NCBI GenBank assembly: GCA_900544625.1
Contig: UQVR01000018.1
Location: 1-23,504 of the forward strand
Direction of reading: 5' to 3'
Source: an uncultured Mycoplasmatota bacterium
GTDB lineage: Bacteria; Bacillota_I; Bacilli_A; RF39; UBA660
DNA length: 23,504 nt
Position numbers and translations under genes: made by a program. Positions 13,584 to 22,400 of this stretch are shown here, one piece after another (the first letter of the stretch is position 1; each line of letters opens with the position of its first letter). Under the pieces are notes generated by a model, which was not told the DNA's origin, ran no database searches, and saw nothing but the letters and a program-made list of their open reading frames with translations.

Positions 13584-16500
13584 ACTTTCTTATAATATTC
13601 ATATCTCTTAATTGCATTTTCTTTTTGTTCTTCAAGTATTTTTGATGCAAATTCTTTATTTTTAATTTTTAAAGCATTAAATCTAATTTCATTATCTAAG
13701 AATGTTTCATATTTATTAAAATCTGGTTCTTTTGAATCAATATGATACTTTCCATCATATCTCATAAGAATTGTATAACCGCATTCTACCGCTAGTTTTT
13801 GTTCTTCACTTGATGTAGTCATACCAGTTTTTATACCATGTTCAATACATGGCGAATAAGCAATTATGATTGCTGGACCATTATGTGCTTCAGCTTCATT
13901 GAATGCTTTAATTGCTTGCATCATATTAGCTCCGAGAGAAATTGATGCTACATAGCAATTTGGGATACATGATGCTATCTTAAATAAATCTTTTTTTATT
14001 GTTCGTTTACCAAAGTTAGCAAATTCTGCAACTGCTCCAAGTTTTGTTGATTTACTTGCTTGTCCTCCAGTATTCGAATATACTTCTGTATCTAAAACTA
14101 ATATTTTAATATTTTCATTTGAGTGAAGGACATGATCTAGACCACCATAACCAATATCATATGCCCAACCATCTCCACCAATTGCCCAGATAGTTCTAGC
14201 AGGAACATAATCAATTAAATCTTTTAATTCTTTTGGAATTAATTTATCTTCTAATTTTTCTTTAATATCCTTAGTTATTGCAGAATCATTTTCACTTTCT
14301 AACCATTTTGTGAATAATTCTTTAATATCTTCATCAACAGAGTTTATAGTTTCTTCCATTATGTGTTTTATTCTATCTCTTTTTTGTTTGTAAGAAATAT
14401 GAATACCTAAGGCAAATTCTGCATTATCTTCGAATAAAGAATTTGCCCATGGAATGCTATATGGTGTTGATGGGGTTGAGCCACCATAAATGCTTGAGCA
14501 ACCCGTAGCATTGGCAATTACTAATTTTTCTCCGAGTATTTGAGTTAGCATCTTAATATATGGAGTTTCTCCACATCCTGCACATGCACCAGAGTATGCA
14601 AATAGTGGACGCTCTAAAGCTACACCTTTAATTGTTGTTTTAGGTAGAGGATTAACACTTTTTATACTATCAAAATCAATACCAATTTTATCAGTTTTTT
14701 CCACCATCTCTAAGGCTTTTTTACCCATTTTACCAGGACATACACTTTCACATACTCCACATCCTGTACAATCTTTTTCACTAATTTTAATAGAATATTT
14801 TAAACCATCTTTTCCTATAAACGGGATACCATCTGAATCATTTTCATTTGCTATAGCTCTGATTACTGCATGTGGACAGGCTAAGGCACACATGCCACAT
14901 TCAATACAGTTTTCTTTAATCCATCTTGGAACTACATTAGAAATATTTCTCTTTTCATTGTTAGTAGTTGCTCCAGGAAAACGACCACAAGCATAATCCA
15001 TTAACATACTAATAGGTATTTCATTACCTCTTCGCTCATTAATCATATTTATTACACTATCATCGACAATACTTATTGTTTCATCATATTCATGAGTAAC
15101 TTTAAGTTCTTTTAAATTTGATAAAGCTTCATGCATTGCTAAAATGTTGTTATTAACTATATCTTCACCTTTTGTAGCGAATGTCTTTTTAATTGATTCT
15201 TCAAGCATAGATGTGGCATCTTCAACATGTAATAAGTTAAGAATTAGTACTTCCATTATTTTACTAATTTTACCTTTTAAATTATTTTTACTTGCTATAT
15301 TTTCAGCATCTATATAATATACTTTAATATTTTTCTTAAAGATTGTATTCTTAACTTTAGTAGGTAATAATTTTAATAATTCTTCTTCATTTTTAATAGT
15401 GTTAATAAGTAATGTTCCATTTTCTTTTAAATTTCTTATTATATCAAACATTCTAAAATAAATATCTTTTGTAACTACAGCTATTTCTGGATGAGTTACA
15501 TAGTATGGTTCATTTATTTTATCACTTCCATATCTTAAATGAGATATTGTTACTCCGCCACTTTTTTTAGAATCATATTCAAAATATCCTTGAACATACA
15601 AATCTTTCTTAGCATGTAATATCTTTAGTAAATCTTTACTAGCACTTACCATACCATCACTGCCAAAACCTACGACTTTTATTTCTTTATTATTATTTTC
15701 AATTTCTATATGTTCTTCTTTTAGGCTTAAATTTGTTACATCATCATTTATACCTATTGTAAAATTTTCTTTTGGACTTTCTTCAAGCATTTTATAAACA
15801 CTATAAATTTCATCTGGTGTAGTATTTTTACTTGATAAACCAAATCTTCCTCCGTATATATTGATATTTTTATTCTTTAAAATACTACATACATCTAGGT
15901 ATAAAGGTTCTCCGGTTGATCCAGCTTCTTTTGTTCTATCTAAAACTGCAATATTTTTAACGGACTTTGGTAAAACATTTAAGAAATATTCTTTACTAAA
16001 TGGACGATATAAATGAACTTCAATTAAACCAACATTGTCTAACTTTTTTACCACTTCTTTGATAGTGTCTGTTACACTCCCCATAGCAACAATTATATTT
16101 TTGGCAGCACTTGCTCCATAATAATTAAAAGGTTTATAATCTGTTTTCATTATGTCATTAATCTTTTTCATATAATCATTTACAACATTAGGCATAGCAT
16201 CATAATATTTATTTCTTGCTTCCATGCATTGAAAATAAATATCTTCATTTTGAGCCATTCCATATTGATATTTTTTATCAACATTTAAACATCTATCTTT
16301 ATATTTATTAATTGCGTCATAGTCAACTAGTGATAAAAGCTTATCTTCGGGTAACTCTTCAATAGTATTTAATTCATGACTAGTTCTAAAACCATCAAAA
16401 AAATGCACAAATGGAAGGCTTCCTTTTATGGCAGATAAATGAGCTACAGCAGCTAGATTTTGAGCATCAAATACACTAGATGATGCAAGAATACAAAATC

Positions 16501-16900
16501 CTGTAGCACGAGTTGCATAAATGTCTTGATGATCTCCGAATATTGATAAGGCATGAGTTGCAAGACTTCTGGCTGCAACATGAATTACTGCGGGTAACAT
16601 TTCTCCCGCTATTTTATACATATTGGGTATCATTAATAAAAGCCCTTGACTAGCTGTAAATGTTGATGCTAAAGAGCCTGATAAAAGGGCTCCATGTAGA
16701 GCTCCGGCTGCTCCAGCTTCTGATTCCATTTCTAAAACTCTTGGTTTATCATTAAATATATTAAGCAAATTAGTGCTTGTTAAAGCATCAATATTTGAGG
16801 CCATCGGACTTGATGGTGTTATTGGATAGATACTGCATACTTCACTGAAGTAATATGCAATCTTACTACAAGCATTATTGCCATCTACGATTTTTTTCAT
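13574..16900 (-). CDS. nifJ: pyruvate:ferredoxin (flavodoxin) oxidoreductase (1108 aa)
   Basis: Oxidises pyruvate with CoA to acetyl-CoA and CO2, reducing ferredoxin; cytoplasmic and oxygen-sensitive, a mark of anaerobic metabolism. All domains are on one chain: pyrimidine-binding domain I (YPITPSSPMA, EMESEAGAAGALHGAL), the CoA-binding and gamma domains in the middle, and two [4Fe-4S] ferredoxin motifs at C665/C668/C671/C675 and C711/C714/C717/C721. The TPP domain has the proximal cluster Cys C783, C786, C801 and C1018 and the GDGWAYDIGYGG motif from 909. It is somewhat shorter than the usual roughly 1170-1180 residues; no catalytic motif is missing. Start ATG at 16900 has GGTGAT 4 nt upstream. 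It lies 41 nt after enolase, separated by a terminator; only a weak promoter (TATAAT near 16916) is visible, so partial readthrough from eno is plausible. Confidence 0.97.
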   Translation of the reverse strand: MKKIVDGNNACSKIAYYFSEVCSIYPITPSSPMASNIDALTSTNLLNIFNDKPRVLEMESEAGAAGALHGALLSGSLASTFTASQGLLLMIPNMYKIAGEMLPAVIHVAARSLATHALSIFGDHQDIYATRATGFCILASSSVFDAQNLAAVAHLSAIKGSLPFVHFFDGFRTSHELNTIEELPEDKLLSLVDYDAINKYKDRCLNVDKKYQYGMAQNEDIYFQCMEARNKYYDAMPNVVNDYMKKINDIMKTDYKPFNYYGASAAKNIIVAMGSVTDTIKEVVKKLDNVGLIEVHLYRPFSKEYFLNVLPKSVKNIAVLDRTKEAGSTGEPLYLDVCSILKNKNINIYGGRFGLSSKNTTPDEIYSVYKMLEESPKENFTIGINDDVTNLSLKEEHIEIENNNKEIKVVGFGSDGMVSASKDLLKILHAKKDLYVQGYFEYDSKKSGGVTISHLRYGSDKINEPYYVTHPEIAVVTKDIYFRMFDIIRNLKENGTLLINTIKNEEELLKLLPTKVKNTIFKKNIKVYYIDAENIASKNNLKGKISKIMEVLILNLLHVEDATSMLEESIKKTFATKGEDIVNNNILAMHEALSNLKELKVTHEYDETISIVDDSVINMINERRGNEIPISMLMDYACGRFPGATTNNEKRNISNVVPRWIKENCIECGMCALACPHAVIRAIANENDSDGIPFIGKDGLKYSIKISEKDCTGCGVCESVCPGKMGKKALEMVEKTDKIGIDFDSIKSVNPLPKTTIKGVALERPLFAYSGACAGCGETPYIKMLTQILGEKLVIANATGCSSIYGGSTPSTPYSIPWANSLFEDNAEFALGIHISYKQKRDRIKHIMEETINSVDEDIKELFTKWLESENDSAITKDIKEKLEDKLIPKELKDLIDYVPARTIWAIGGDGWAYDIGYGGLDHVLHSNENIKILVLDTEVYSNTGGQASKSTKLGAVAEFANFGKRTIKKDLFKIASCIPNCYVASISLGANMMQAIKAFNEAEAHNGPAIIIAYSPCIEHGIKTGMTTSSEEQKLAVECGYTILMRYDGKYHIDSKEPDFNKYETFLDNEIRFNALKIKNKEFASKILEEQKENAIKRYEYYKKVSE

Positions 16901-16920
16901 ATTATCACCATTATTATTAT

Positions 16921-16948
16921 AAAATAAAAAAGACTAAATAACTAGTCT
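16921..16948 (-). terminator. terminator of eno
   Basis: AGACTA-N6-TAGTCT (16931-16948) followed on the minus strand by TTTTTATTTT. The TAG stop codon of eno overlaps the stem. Confidence 0.8.
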
Positions 16949-18174
16949 CTTTTTAATTTTTCTTCAATTCTCATTAGTCTGTTATATTTAGCAATTCGTT
17001 CTCCACGACACATTGAACCTGTTTTAATAAATGGAATGGCAAGTCCAACTGCTAAATCTGCTATGAATGTATCTTCCGTTTCACCACTTCTGTGAGATAT
17101 AATTGTTTTATAATTATTTTTCTTAGCAAGCATTATTGTTTTAATCATTTCACTTACTGTACCTATTTGGTTAGCCTTAAGTAAAATAGCATTACCAGCA
17201 TGCAAATTTATTCCTTTTTCTAAATATTTTTCATTAGTTACGAAATAGTCATCACCTACAATCATAATACGATTTCCAACTAATTGTGTAAATTTTGCAA
17301 GTGTTTCAAAATCTTTTTCAAAGAATGGATCTTCAATACTTAAAATTGGATATGTATTTATTAATTTTACATAGTAATTCATAAGCTCTTCACTAGTTAA
17401 ATCTCTTCCATCAAGTTTATATGTGTTAGTTTCTTTATTATAAAGTTCACTAGCTGCAACATCTAAAGCTATAAAAACATCTTCACCAGGTTTATAGCCT
17501 GCTTTTTTTATTGCTTCCACGATAAAATCTAGTGCCATAGAGCTACTATTTAAATTTGGGGCAAATCCACCTTCATCTCCAACTCCTACTGCAAAGCCAT
17601 TAGCACTTAATAGTTTTTTTAATGCATGAAATATTTCAGATGCCGCTCTTACTCTTTCTTTAATACTTTTCATAACGGGCATTATCATAAATTCTTGAAT
17701 ATCAATATTATTTACGGCATGAGCCCCACCATTTATGATATTAACCATTGGAATAGGCATTGATACACTTTTATTTGATACATATTCATATAGTTCTTTA
17801 TTATTTGATTTAGCTAAACATTTTAAACAAGCAAGTGATACTCCTAAAATGGCATTAGCTCCAAGTTTACTTTTATTTTCAGTTCCATCTAATTCTATTA
17901 AAAAGTTATCCACGCTTAATTGATCAGCCTTTTTACCTAATAGTGCTGGTTTTATTATATTATTTACATTATCAACTGCACTTAAAACGCCTTTTCCTTC
18001 GTATCTATTTGGATCTTTATCTCGTAGTTCTAGGGCTTCTCTGGAACCGGTTGATGCTCCACTTGGAACTGATGCCGTTGCACTTATTCCATTATCGAGT
18101 GTCATATCAACTTCAATAGTTGGATTCCCTCTGCTATCTAGTATTTCTCTAGCATGAATGTCTTTAATTAACAT
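16942..18174 (-). CDS. eno: enolase (410 aa)
   Basis: Converts 2-phosphoglycerate to phosphoenolpyruvate in glycolysis. The N-terminal IHAREILDSRGNPT and SGASTGSREALELRD loops are intact. Active-site positions are present: E161 (QEFMIMP), E201 (GDEGG), D238 (ALDVAASE), E281 (SIEDPF), D308 (VGDDYFVTN), K333 (LLKANQ), H361 (SHRSGE) and K384 (IKTGS). It is about 20 residues shorter than typical bacterial enolases, ending directly after RIEEKL. There are small departures from consensus: VGDDY for VGDDL, LLKANQ for LIKxNQ, GSMCRGER for GSLSRSER. These do not touch catalytic residues. Start ATG at 18174 has AAGAAGGGG upstream. It probably supplies the substrate route to the neighbouring PFOR. Confidence 0.98.
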   Translation of the reverse strand: MLIKDIHAREILDSRGNPTIEVDMTLDNGISATASVPSGASTGSREALELRDKDPNRYEGKGVLSAVDNVNNIIKPALLGKKADQLSVDNFLIELDGTENKSKLGANAILGVSLACLKCLAKSNNKELYEYVSNKSVSMPIPMVNIINGGAHAVNNIDIQEFMIMPVMKSIKERVRAASEIFHALKKLLSANGFAVGVGDEGGFAPNLNSSSMALDFIVEAIKKAGYKPGEDVFIALDVAASELYNKETNTYKLDGRDLTSEELMNYYVKLINTYPILSIEDPFFEKDFETLAKFTQLVGNRIMIVGDDYFVTNEKYLEKGINLHAGNAILLKANQIGTVSEMIKTIMLAKKNNYKTIISHRSGETEDTFIADLAVGLAIPFIKTGSMCRGERIAKYNRLMRIEEKLKRD

Positions 18175-18197
18175 TTTATCCCCTTCTTCCTATTTTT

Positions 18198-18206
18198 AGT
18201 ATAGCA
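18198..18206 (-). promoter_or_regulatory. extended -10 promoter of eno
   Basis: On the minus strand TGCTATACT, a TGn extended -10, 24 nt before the start codon; no clear -35. Confidence 0.45.
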
Positions 18207-18214
18207 AAATTTTA

Positions 18215-18249
18215 ACAAATTAAAAAGTAAAACATGCTAGTTTTACTTT
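18215..18249 (-). terminator. terminator of the DUF308 gene
   Basis: Perfect 10-bp stem AAAGTAAAAC / GTTTTACTTT (18224-18249) with a 6-nt loop, followed on the minus strand by TTAATTTG. It ends the gene at 18265 just before the eno promoter. Confidence 0.7.
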
Positions 18250-18264
18250 AAAGTTTACTTTTTT

Positions 18265-18843
18265 TTACCAAAATATTTCCATTATTTCTTTACTTCTATT
18301 TTTAAATAAAATTGTATCCATAAAATCTAAAATACCAGTTATAATTAGGAATGCTCCAGCTAATTTAGTTAGGGTTAAACTTGCAAATGGATTAAATATT
18401 ACAAGAACACCTACAATTGCAACTAAAATTCCTGTTGCTAATGTGATTAACCAAGAATCTTCATTTCCTCTTTTTAACCATAATGCATAATTTACTTTAC
18501 TTGCTCCATTAATTATCATATAAAGACCAAGACATACAGTTACAAACTCTACTACTGTAAATGGATATATTATAATTACTACTCCTAGTATTGAATAAAG
18601 TACTCCGAATACTAAGTTCAAATTATAAAGTTTTGCTCCTTCACGATGAAAATACTTATAAATAGAATTAATGCCTTCGATTAAGAATATAACTCCAGCA
18701 ATTATACCTACCACTTTATTTGTCAGTTCAGGTACTAGTAAAAGTACAACTCCTGCTGCTACGGTTAGTATTGATGTTAAAATAGAATAAATTATCATTC
18801 TTTTATACATGTTTTCAATACTATTTTTAAAACTACTTGCCAT
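18265..18843 (-). CDS. DUF308/HdeD-family membrane protein (192 aa)
   Basis: Six hydrophobic segments arranged as three repeated pairs (YSILTSILTVAAGVVLLLVP, VGIIAGVIFLIEGI, LVFGVLYSILGVVIIIYP, VTVCLGLYMIINGAS, LATGILVAIVGVLVIFNPF, LAGAFLIITGILDF). Each pair ends in a P-F/E-like turn, as in the HdeD/DUF308 family. In enterobacteria HdeD is linked to acid resistance; in Gram-positives the role is unknown, so only the family is claimed. I chose the ATG at 18843, which follows AGGTGAT by 4 nt, rather than a GTG nine bases upstream that is part of that ribosome binding site. Divergent from femAB. Confidence 0.88.
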   Translation of the reverse strand: MASSFKNSIENMYKRMIIYSILTSILTVAAGVVLLLVPELTNKVVGIIAGVIFLIEGINSIYKYFHREGAKLYNLNLVFGVLYSILGVVIIIYPFTVVEFVTVCLGLYMIINGASKVNYALWLKRGNEDSWLITLATGILVAIVGVLVIFNPFASLTLTKLAGAFLIITGILDFMDTILFKNRSKEIMEIFW

Positions 18844-18860
18844 TTTTATCACCTAATTAT

Positions 18861-18889
18861 ATTATACACAACAAATTAATTTTAAGCAA
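18861..18889 (-). promoter_or_regulatory. promoter of the DUF308 gene
   Basis: On the minus strand TTGCTT (18884-18889), 17 nt, TATAAT (18861-18866). Confidence 0.65.
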
Positions 18890-18897
18890 CATTTTTA

Positions 18898-18926
18898 TGG
18901 ATTTTAACAGCATTTTATGGTATAAT
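18898..18926 (+). promoter_or_regulatory. extended -10 promoter of femAB
   Basis: TGGTATAAT (TATAAT at 18921-18926) is a TGn extended -10; the -35 position (18898-18903, TGGATT) is poor. Divergent from the DUF308 promoter. Confidence 0.55.
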
Positions 18927-18958
18927 GTTGTCTTACTTTATACGAAGGAGGTAATTAT

Positions 18959-20179
18959 ATGTTTATAAGAGAAATGTCTATTGATGAATTTAAAAATTTT
19001 GCTAATACACATTTTATTGGAAATTTTCATGAATCTGTTAATTATGCTTTACTTAAAGCTGAAGAAGGTTATGAATATGAATTTATCTCTTATGGAGCTG
19101 ACGAAGTTGTTGGAGCTGCCCTAATTCTTCACAAAAAAATAGGCAATGTTTATTTTGGATACTCTCCACGTGGTTTTTTAATAGATTATTCAAATGAATA
19201 TTTACTTGAAGACTTTACAAAAAAAATAAAAGAGTATTATAAAAAGAGAAATTTTGCTTTTATAAAAATAAATCCAGAAATTGCTATTGCAAAATTAAAC
19301 AAAAATACTATGAATTTTGAATATAATGAAAATTATAAAGTTATCGATTCATTAACTAAATTTGGTTATAAAAAACTTAAAAGCAATATGAATTTTGAAT
19401 CTTTACTTCCTCGAGTTAATGCTATTATAAAACTTGATGGTTATGGTTATGATAATTTATCTAAAAATGCTAGAAATAAAGTAAAAAAAGGATTAAGAAA
19501 AGGATTAGTTTTAGAAAAGGCTACTCCGGATAAGTTAAATATTTTTTATAAATTTATAAAAAACAAAATTAATAGAGATGAATATTATTATAATGATTTT
19601 TATAATGTTTTTAGTAAAACTGCTGATGTTGATTTAATGTTAGTAAAAGTTGATTATAAAAACTTTTTAATAAATGCTCAAAATGCTTATAATTTTGAAT
19701 TAAGAAGAAATTCAGAACTTAACAACAAATTAATAACTAATAGTAATACCAATATTATTAATGCTAAAATGAATTCTGATAAAGCACTTTTATCTTATAA
19801 AAATGATATAGCAGAAGCTTCTAAAAATTTAAATACGGGATTAGAAACATATGTTGCTGGGGCTTTAGTAATTAAACATCAAAATAGAGTAATTATACAA
19901 ATTAGTGGATTTAATAAGGCTATGGCTAGATTTAGTCCAAATTATTTCTTGTATTATGCCTTAATAAAATATTATCAACAAAATTTTAAATATTTAGATT
20001 TAAATGGTATAACTGCTGATTTATCTAAAGAAAATCATTATTATGGATTAAATAGATTTAAAATGGGATTTAATCCAGATGTTTATGAATATATTGGAGA
20101 ATTTGATTTAGTAATTGATGAAAAACAATATGATAGATTATTAAAATCTGGATTACTTGCAAAAGAATTTAATAAATAG
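18959..20179 (+). CDS. FemAB-family aminoacyltransferase for peptidoglycan bridge (406 aa)
   Basis: Fem/MurM-type enzymes add amino acids from aminoacyl-tRNA to the peptidoglycan stem Lys on the inner membrane face. Two GNAT-like lobes are seen: YFGYSPRGFLIDY (66-78) in the first, and YLDLNGITADL...YYGLNRFKMGFNPDVYEYIGEFDL (about 345-384) in the second. Between them residues 233-292 form a helical arm (NAQNAYNFELRRNSELNNKL...) like the tRNA-binding coiled coil of FemA/FemX. NARNKVKKGLRKGL (170-183) is another usual family segment. The start ATG has AAGGAGG upstream. Its presence means the organism builds a cross-bridged wall and is not a wall-less mollicute. Which amino acid it adds (FemX, FemA or FemB role) cannot be read from sequence. 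Confidence 0.93.
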   Translation: MFIREMSIDEFKNFANTHFIGNFHESVNYALLKAEEGYEYEFISYGADEVVGAALILHKKIGNVYFGYSPRGFLIDYSNEYLLEDFTKKIKEYYKKRNFAFIKINPEIAIAKLNKNTMNFEYNENYKVIDSLTKFGYKKLKSNMNFESLLPRVNAIIKLDGYGYDNLSKNARNKVKKGLRKGLVLEKATPDKLNIFYKFIKNKINRDEYYYNDFYNVFSKTADVDLMLVKVDYKNFLINAQNAYNFELRRNSELNNKLITNSNTNIINAKMNSDKALLSYKNDIAEASKNLNTGLETYVAGALVIKHQNRVIIQISGFNKAMARFSPNYFLYYALIKYYQQNFKYLDLNGITADLSKENHYYGLNRFKMGFNPDVYEYIGEFDLVIDEKQYDRLLKSGLLAKEFNK

Positions 20180-20243
20180 AAAAAAACATTTAGATAAAAA
20201 AAAACATAAAATTAAATATATTTTAAATTAAAAAAGTATAAGA

Positions 20244-20280
20244 AACCTCAGGAAGAAGATTTACCTGAGGTTATTTATAT
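20244..20280. terminator. bidirectional terminator between femAB and the decayed secreted-protein gene
   Basis: AACCTCAGG / CCTGAGGTT (20244-20252, 20264-20272) with an 11-nt loop. On the plus strand it is followed by ATTTATATT; on the minus strand by TCTTATACTTTTTT. It can end transcripts from both sides. The 60 nt between femAB and the stem is A/T-rich and holds nothing recognisable. Confidence 0.7.
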
Positions 20281-20282
20281 TG

Positions 20283-20792
20283 TTATATACAAGAGTCTGC
20301 ATCAAATGTTCTATAAGAATAATTTCCAATTATTTTATTGGCCCATTAGAACAAAAATAAGTGTTATTTTATGTTATTGTTTCTGTTGTTTCTATAGCAA
20401 AATAGCTTAAATTTATTAAATTAGCTCCGTTGGCACATAAGACTGAACTTCCTGAATCGTAAAGTTTTGGAGTGTTAAAATCTGAATTTATCCATCCATT
20501 ACAACAATTTTTTTATTATCATCCCAATATATTTCTGCTCCGTTTTCACATTTTGATAATTCAGAATTAAAAACATATTCTTCAGTGGGCCAATTACTTA
20601 ATGTAGTCTTTTCATAGTTTCCATTTTCATTTTCAATCATCATGGATATTACATTTTTTGTATCAACCAATTCTATATCACTAGAATTTTTTACTTTGTT
20701 ATTAGCAAATAAGTTTTTGCTTGCACATAACACAAAAACTAATAAAAGTATCGAAAAAACAACCTTACATATTTTTTTAACATATTTACCAT
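20283..20792 (-). pseudogene. decayed gene for a small secreted Cys-containing protein
   Basis: A good ribosome binding site (AAGGAGT) and ATG at 20792 open a frame (MVNMLKKY...) that hits a stop after 17 codons. In another frame, right after an A7 tract (20772-20778), runs a clear signal peptide (CKVVFSILLLVFVLCASKN) and then 81 open residues to 20488 with YVFNSELSKCENGAEIYWDD. From around a second A7 tract (20508-20514), a third stretch in yet another frame reads GWINSDFNTPKLYDSGSSVLC to a stop at 20369, followed by TYFCSNGPIK and, after another shift, GNYSYRTFDADSC ending at 20283. W-I-N-S-D-F-N resembles W-V-K-S-S-Y-N in the C-terminus of the 491-residue neighbour, suggesting a shared module. 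Adding one A in the first A7 tract would restore the start; slippage or a sequencing indel cannot be excluded. The gene would follow the 491-residue gene by 16 nt. Confidence 0.65.
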
Positions 20793-20808
20793 ACTCCTTA
20801 TTTAACTT

Positions 20809-22284
20809 TTAGTTACACAAAACTTTTCCAGGGCATTTACCTAAACATATTGTGTATTTATTATTTTCTATAATTTCTGCTGATGCACATATTTGATTTG
20901 CACCGTTGTATACACTACCATTATTATAATTAAGTGTACCACTACTATTTACTACAACGCCATTATTATAACTCGATTTAACCCAGGTTTCCCATGTCAT
21001 TCCGAGTTCAAAAATAAATCTTACATTATCAATATAAAATACATGCATATCTGAAACTAATTCGTTTTTTATAAATACATTTGAATATTTATTGTTTGTA
21101 TCTATTACTTTAACTATTATTTTATAATTTCCTGTTTCCAAATTACTAAAAGTATATGTGCTACTAGTATCTTCTACAAATGTATTGCCATTGTCTAATG
21201 AATAGTAGTATTTTGATATATTATTTGTACCCTTTGTTGCTGTCACTGTTGCTGTGATTGAATTTGACGTTGTGCTTGTCTCCACTTTATTTATAACTGG
21301 ATATACATATGAATCTGAATAGAAATTAAATTCATATGTGTTTGTTTTAATTTTATTCTTATCAATAGCGTATGCATATACATTATAATTTTTTGTACTA
21401 TCTATGTTTGTAAACGTATATGAACTTAAGGTACTTTCAATATAATTTATTGAGCTAGCACTTAGTGTTGATGCTAATCTTTTTATGTTTGAAGTATTTA
21501 TGTAAGCAACTGCTGATTTTTCTTCAATAGCATAATAATACTTATCTATTTCATTACTCCCTGGCTCTACATTTAAATTTACTGTTAAATTACTTCCACT
21601 TTTTGTGGCACTCAATGTATTTATTGTATTTGGCGTATAATCTTCGAATGAGTCTTTTGATATTAATACTTGGCCAGAAAAAGATTTTCCTGCATTTGCT
21701 GATTGATCTTTATCATAATTTACAAATGTTACTGTTATATTCCATGTATCTGTTTTAGAGCCAGTTGTTGTTATTGCTCTATTACCAATCAAAGTTATTA
21801 ACCCTGTCTTTCTTGTGATATCAAAGCCTTTTACTGTTGTTCCTTTTCCATCTGTTACTGTTTTATATTCAAGTCCACTAATGCTTGTTATTTCATTATT
21901 ACTTCCATCTTTTATTGTTAATAACAATTCTGGATATGTTGCGTTATCTGTATATTTAAAATTATTATCTGAGATATTTAGAAATAAATTATAACTATCT
22001 GTTGCGGTATTAGTTTTATTATTTGCTGTTAATATAGCTTTAGCAAAAGTTGTGCCTGTGGCATTTCCTTTTCCACTTGCAAAACTTTCTTGATCCATAG
22101 TTAGACTTATTAAACTTCCTGTTTCAAATGATAACGTATCTACGGTACTTGCATTTATCTTTATGTCCGTTTGGGAACCCTCACCAGTTTGGGCTTGAAA
22201 GTATGCAAATGTCGCAGTTATTAATGTTAATGCTAGAGCTATGATTGCTCCGATTGATATTATTTTTGTCTTTTTATTTTCCAT
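20809..22284 (-). CDS. secreted protein with SipW/TasA-type signal and FN3-like modules (491 aa)
   Basis: Residues 1-32 (KKTKIISIGAIIALALTLITATFAYFQA) form a signal peptide of the SipW-dependent type, with the ATxAYF-A cleavage context shared by TasA/camelysin-like proteins. Residues 33-212 are a beta-rich domain that resembles the TasA fold in length and layout; this is inference. Two FN3-like modules follow at about 217-322 and 328-405 (each with K-Y-Y-Y...YTF-x-N-L/I...Y-x-V/I pattern). The C-terminal 80 residues hold MTWETWVKSSYN (429-440) and four Cys (466, 480, 484, 490). No LPXTG motif or C-terminal membrane anchor is present, so it is probably released, bound non-covalently or polymerised. 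No sipW-like signal peptidase gene is in the window. Ser/Thr/Asn-rich composition differs from the Lys/Ile-rich neighbours, as expected for surface proteins. Confidence 0.85.
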   Translation of the reverse strand: MENKKTKIISIGAIIALALTLITATFAYFQAQTGEGSQTDIKINASTVDTLSFETGSLISLTMDQESFASGKGNATGTTFAKAILTANNKTNTATDSYNLFLNISDNNFKYTDNATYPELLLTIKDGSNNEITSISGLEYKTVTDGKGTTVKGFDITRKTGLITLIGNRAITTTGSKTDTWNITVTFVNYDKDQSANAGKSFSGQVLISKDSFEDYTPNTINTLSATKSGSNLTVNLNVEPGSNEIDKYYYAIEEKSAVAYINTSNIKRLASTLSASSINYIESTLSSYTFTNIDSTKNYNVYAYAIDKNKIKTNTYEFNFYSDSYVYPVINKVETSTTSNSITATVTATKGTNNISKYYYSLDNGNTFVEDTSSTYTFSNLETGNYKIIVKVIDTNNKYSNVFIKNELVSDMHVFYIDNVRFIFELGMTWETWVKSSYNNGVVVNSSGTLNYNNGSVYNGANQICASAEIIENNKYTICLGKCPGKVLCN

Positions 22285-22311
22285 AATAATTACCCTTTAT
22301 TATACATGTAA

Positions 22312-22340
22312 ATTATAATACAAAAGGCCATTTTAGTCAA
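22312..22340 (-). promoter_or_regulatory. promoter of the SipW-type secreted protein gene
   Basis: On the minus strand TTGACT (22335-22340), exactly 17 nt, TATAAT (22312-22317). It begins right after the tuf terminator. Confidence 0.75.
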
Positions 22341-22344
22341 TTAT

Positions 22345-22381
22345 TATGAAAAAAATCTTAAGACTTATGTCTTAAGATTTT
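22345..22381 (-). terminator. intrinsic terminator of tuf
   Basis: AAAATCTTAAGAC / GTCTTAAGATTTT (22352-22364, 22369-22381), a perfect 13-bp stem with a 4-nt loop, followed by TTTC on the minus strand and lying 20 nt after the tuf stop. Confidence 0.88.
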
Positions 22382-22400
22382 AAAATGTTATATTCTTAAA

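Noticed and set aside
16942..18174. Enolase as degenerate or non-catalytic because it is about 20 residues short with consensus departures
   Set aside because: All catalytic and metal-binding positions are present; the length difference is at loops and the C-terminal end.
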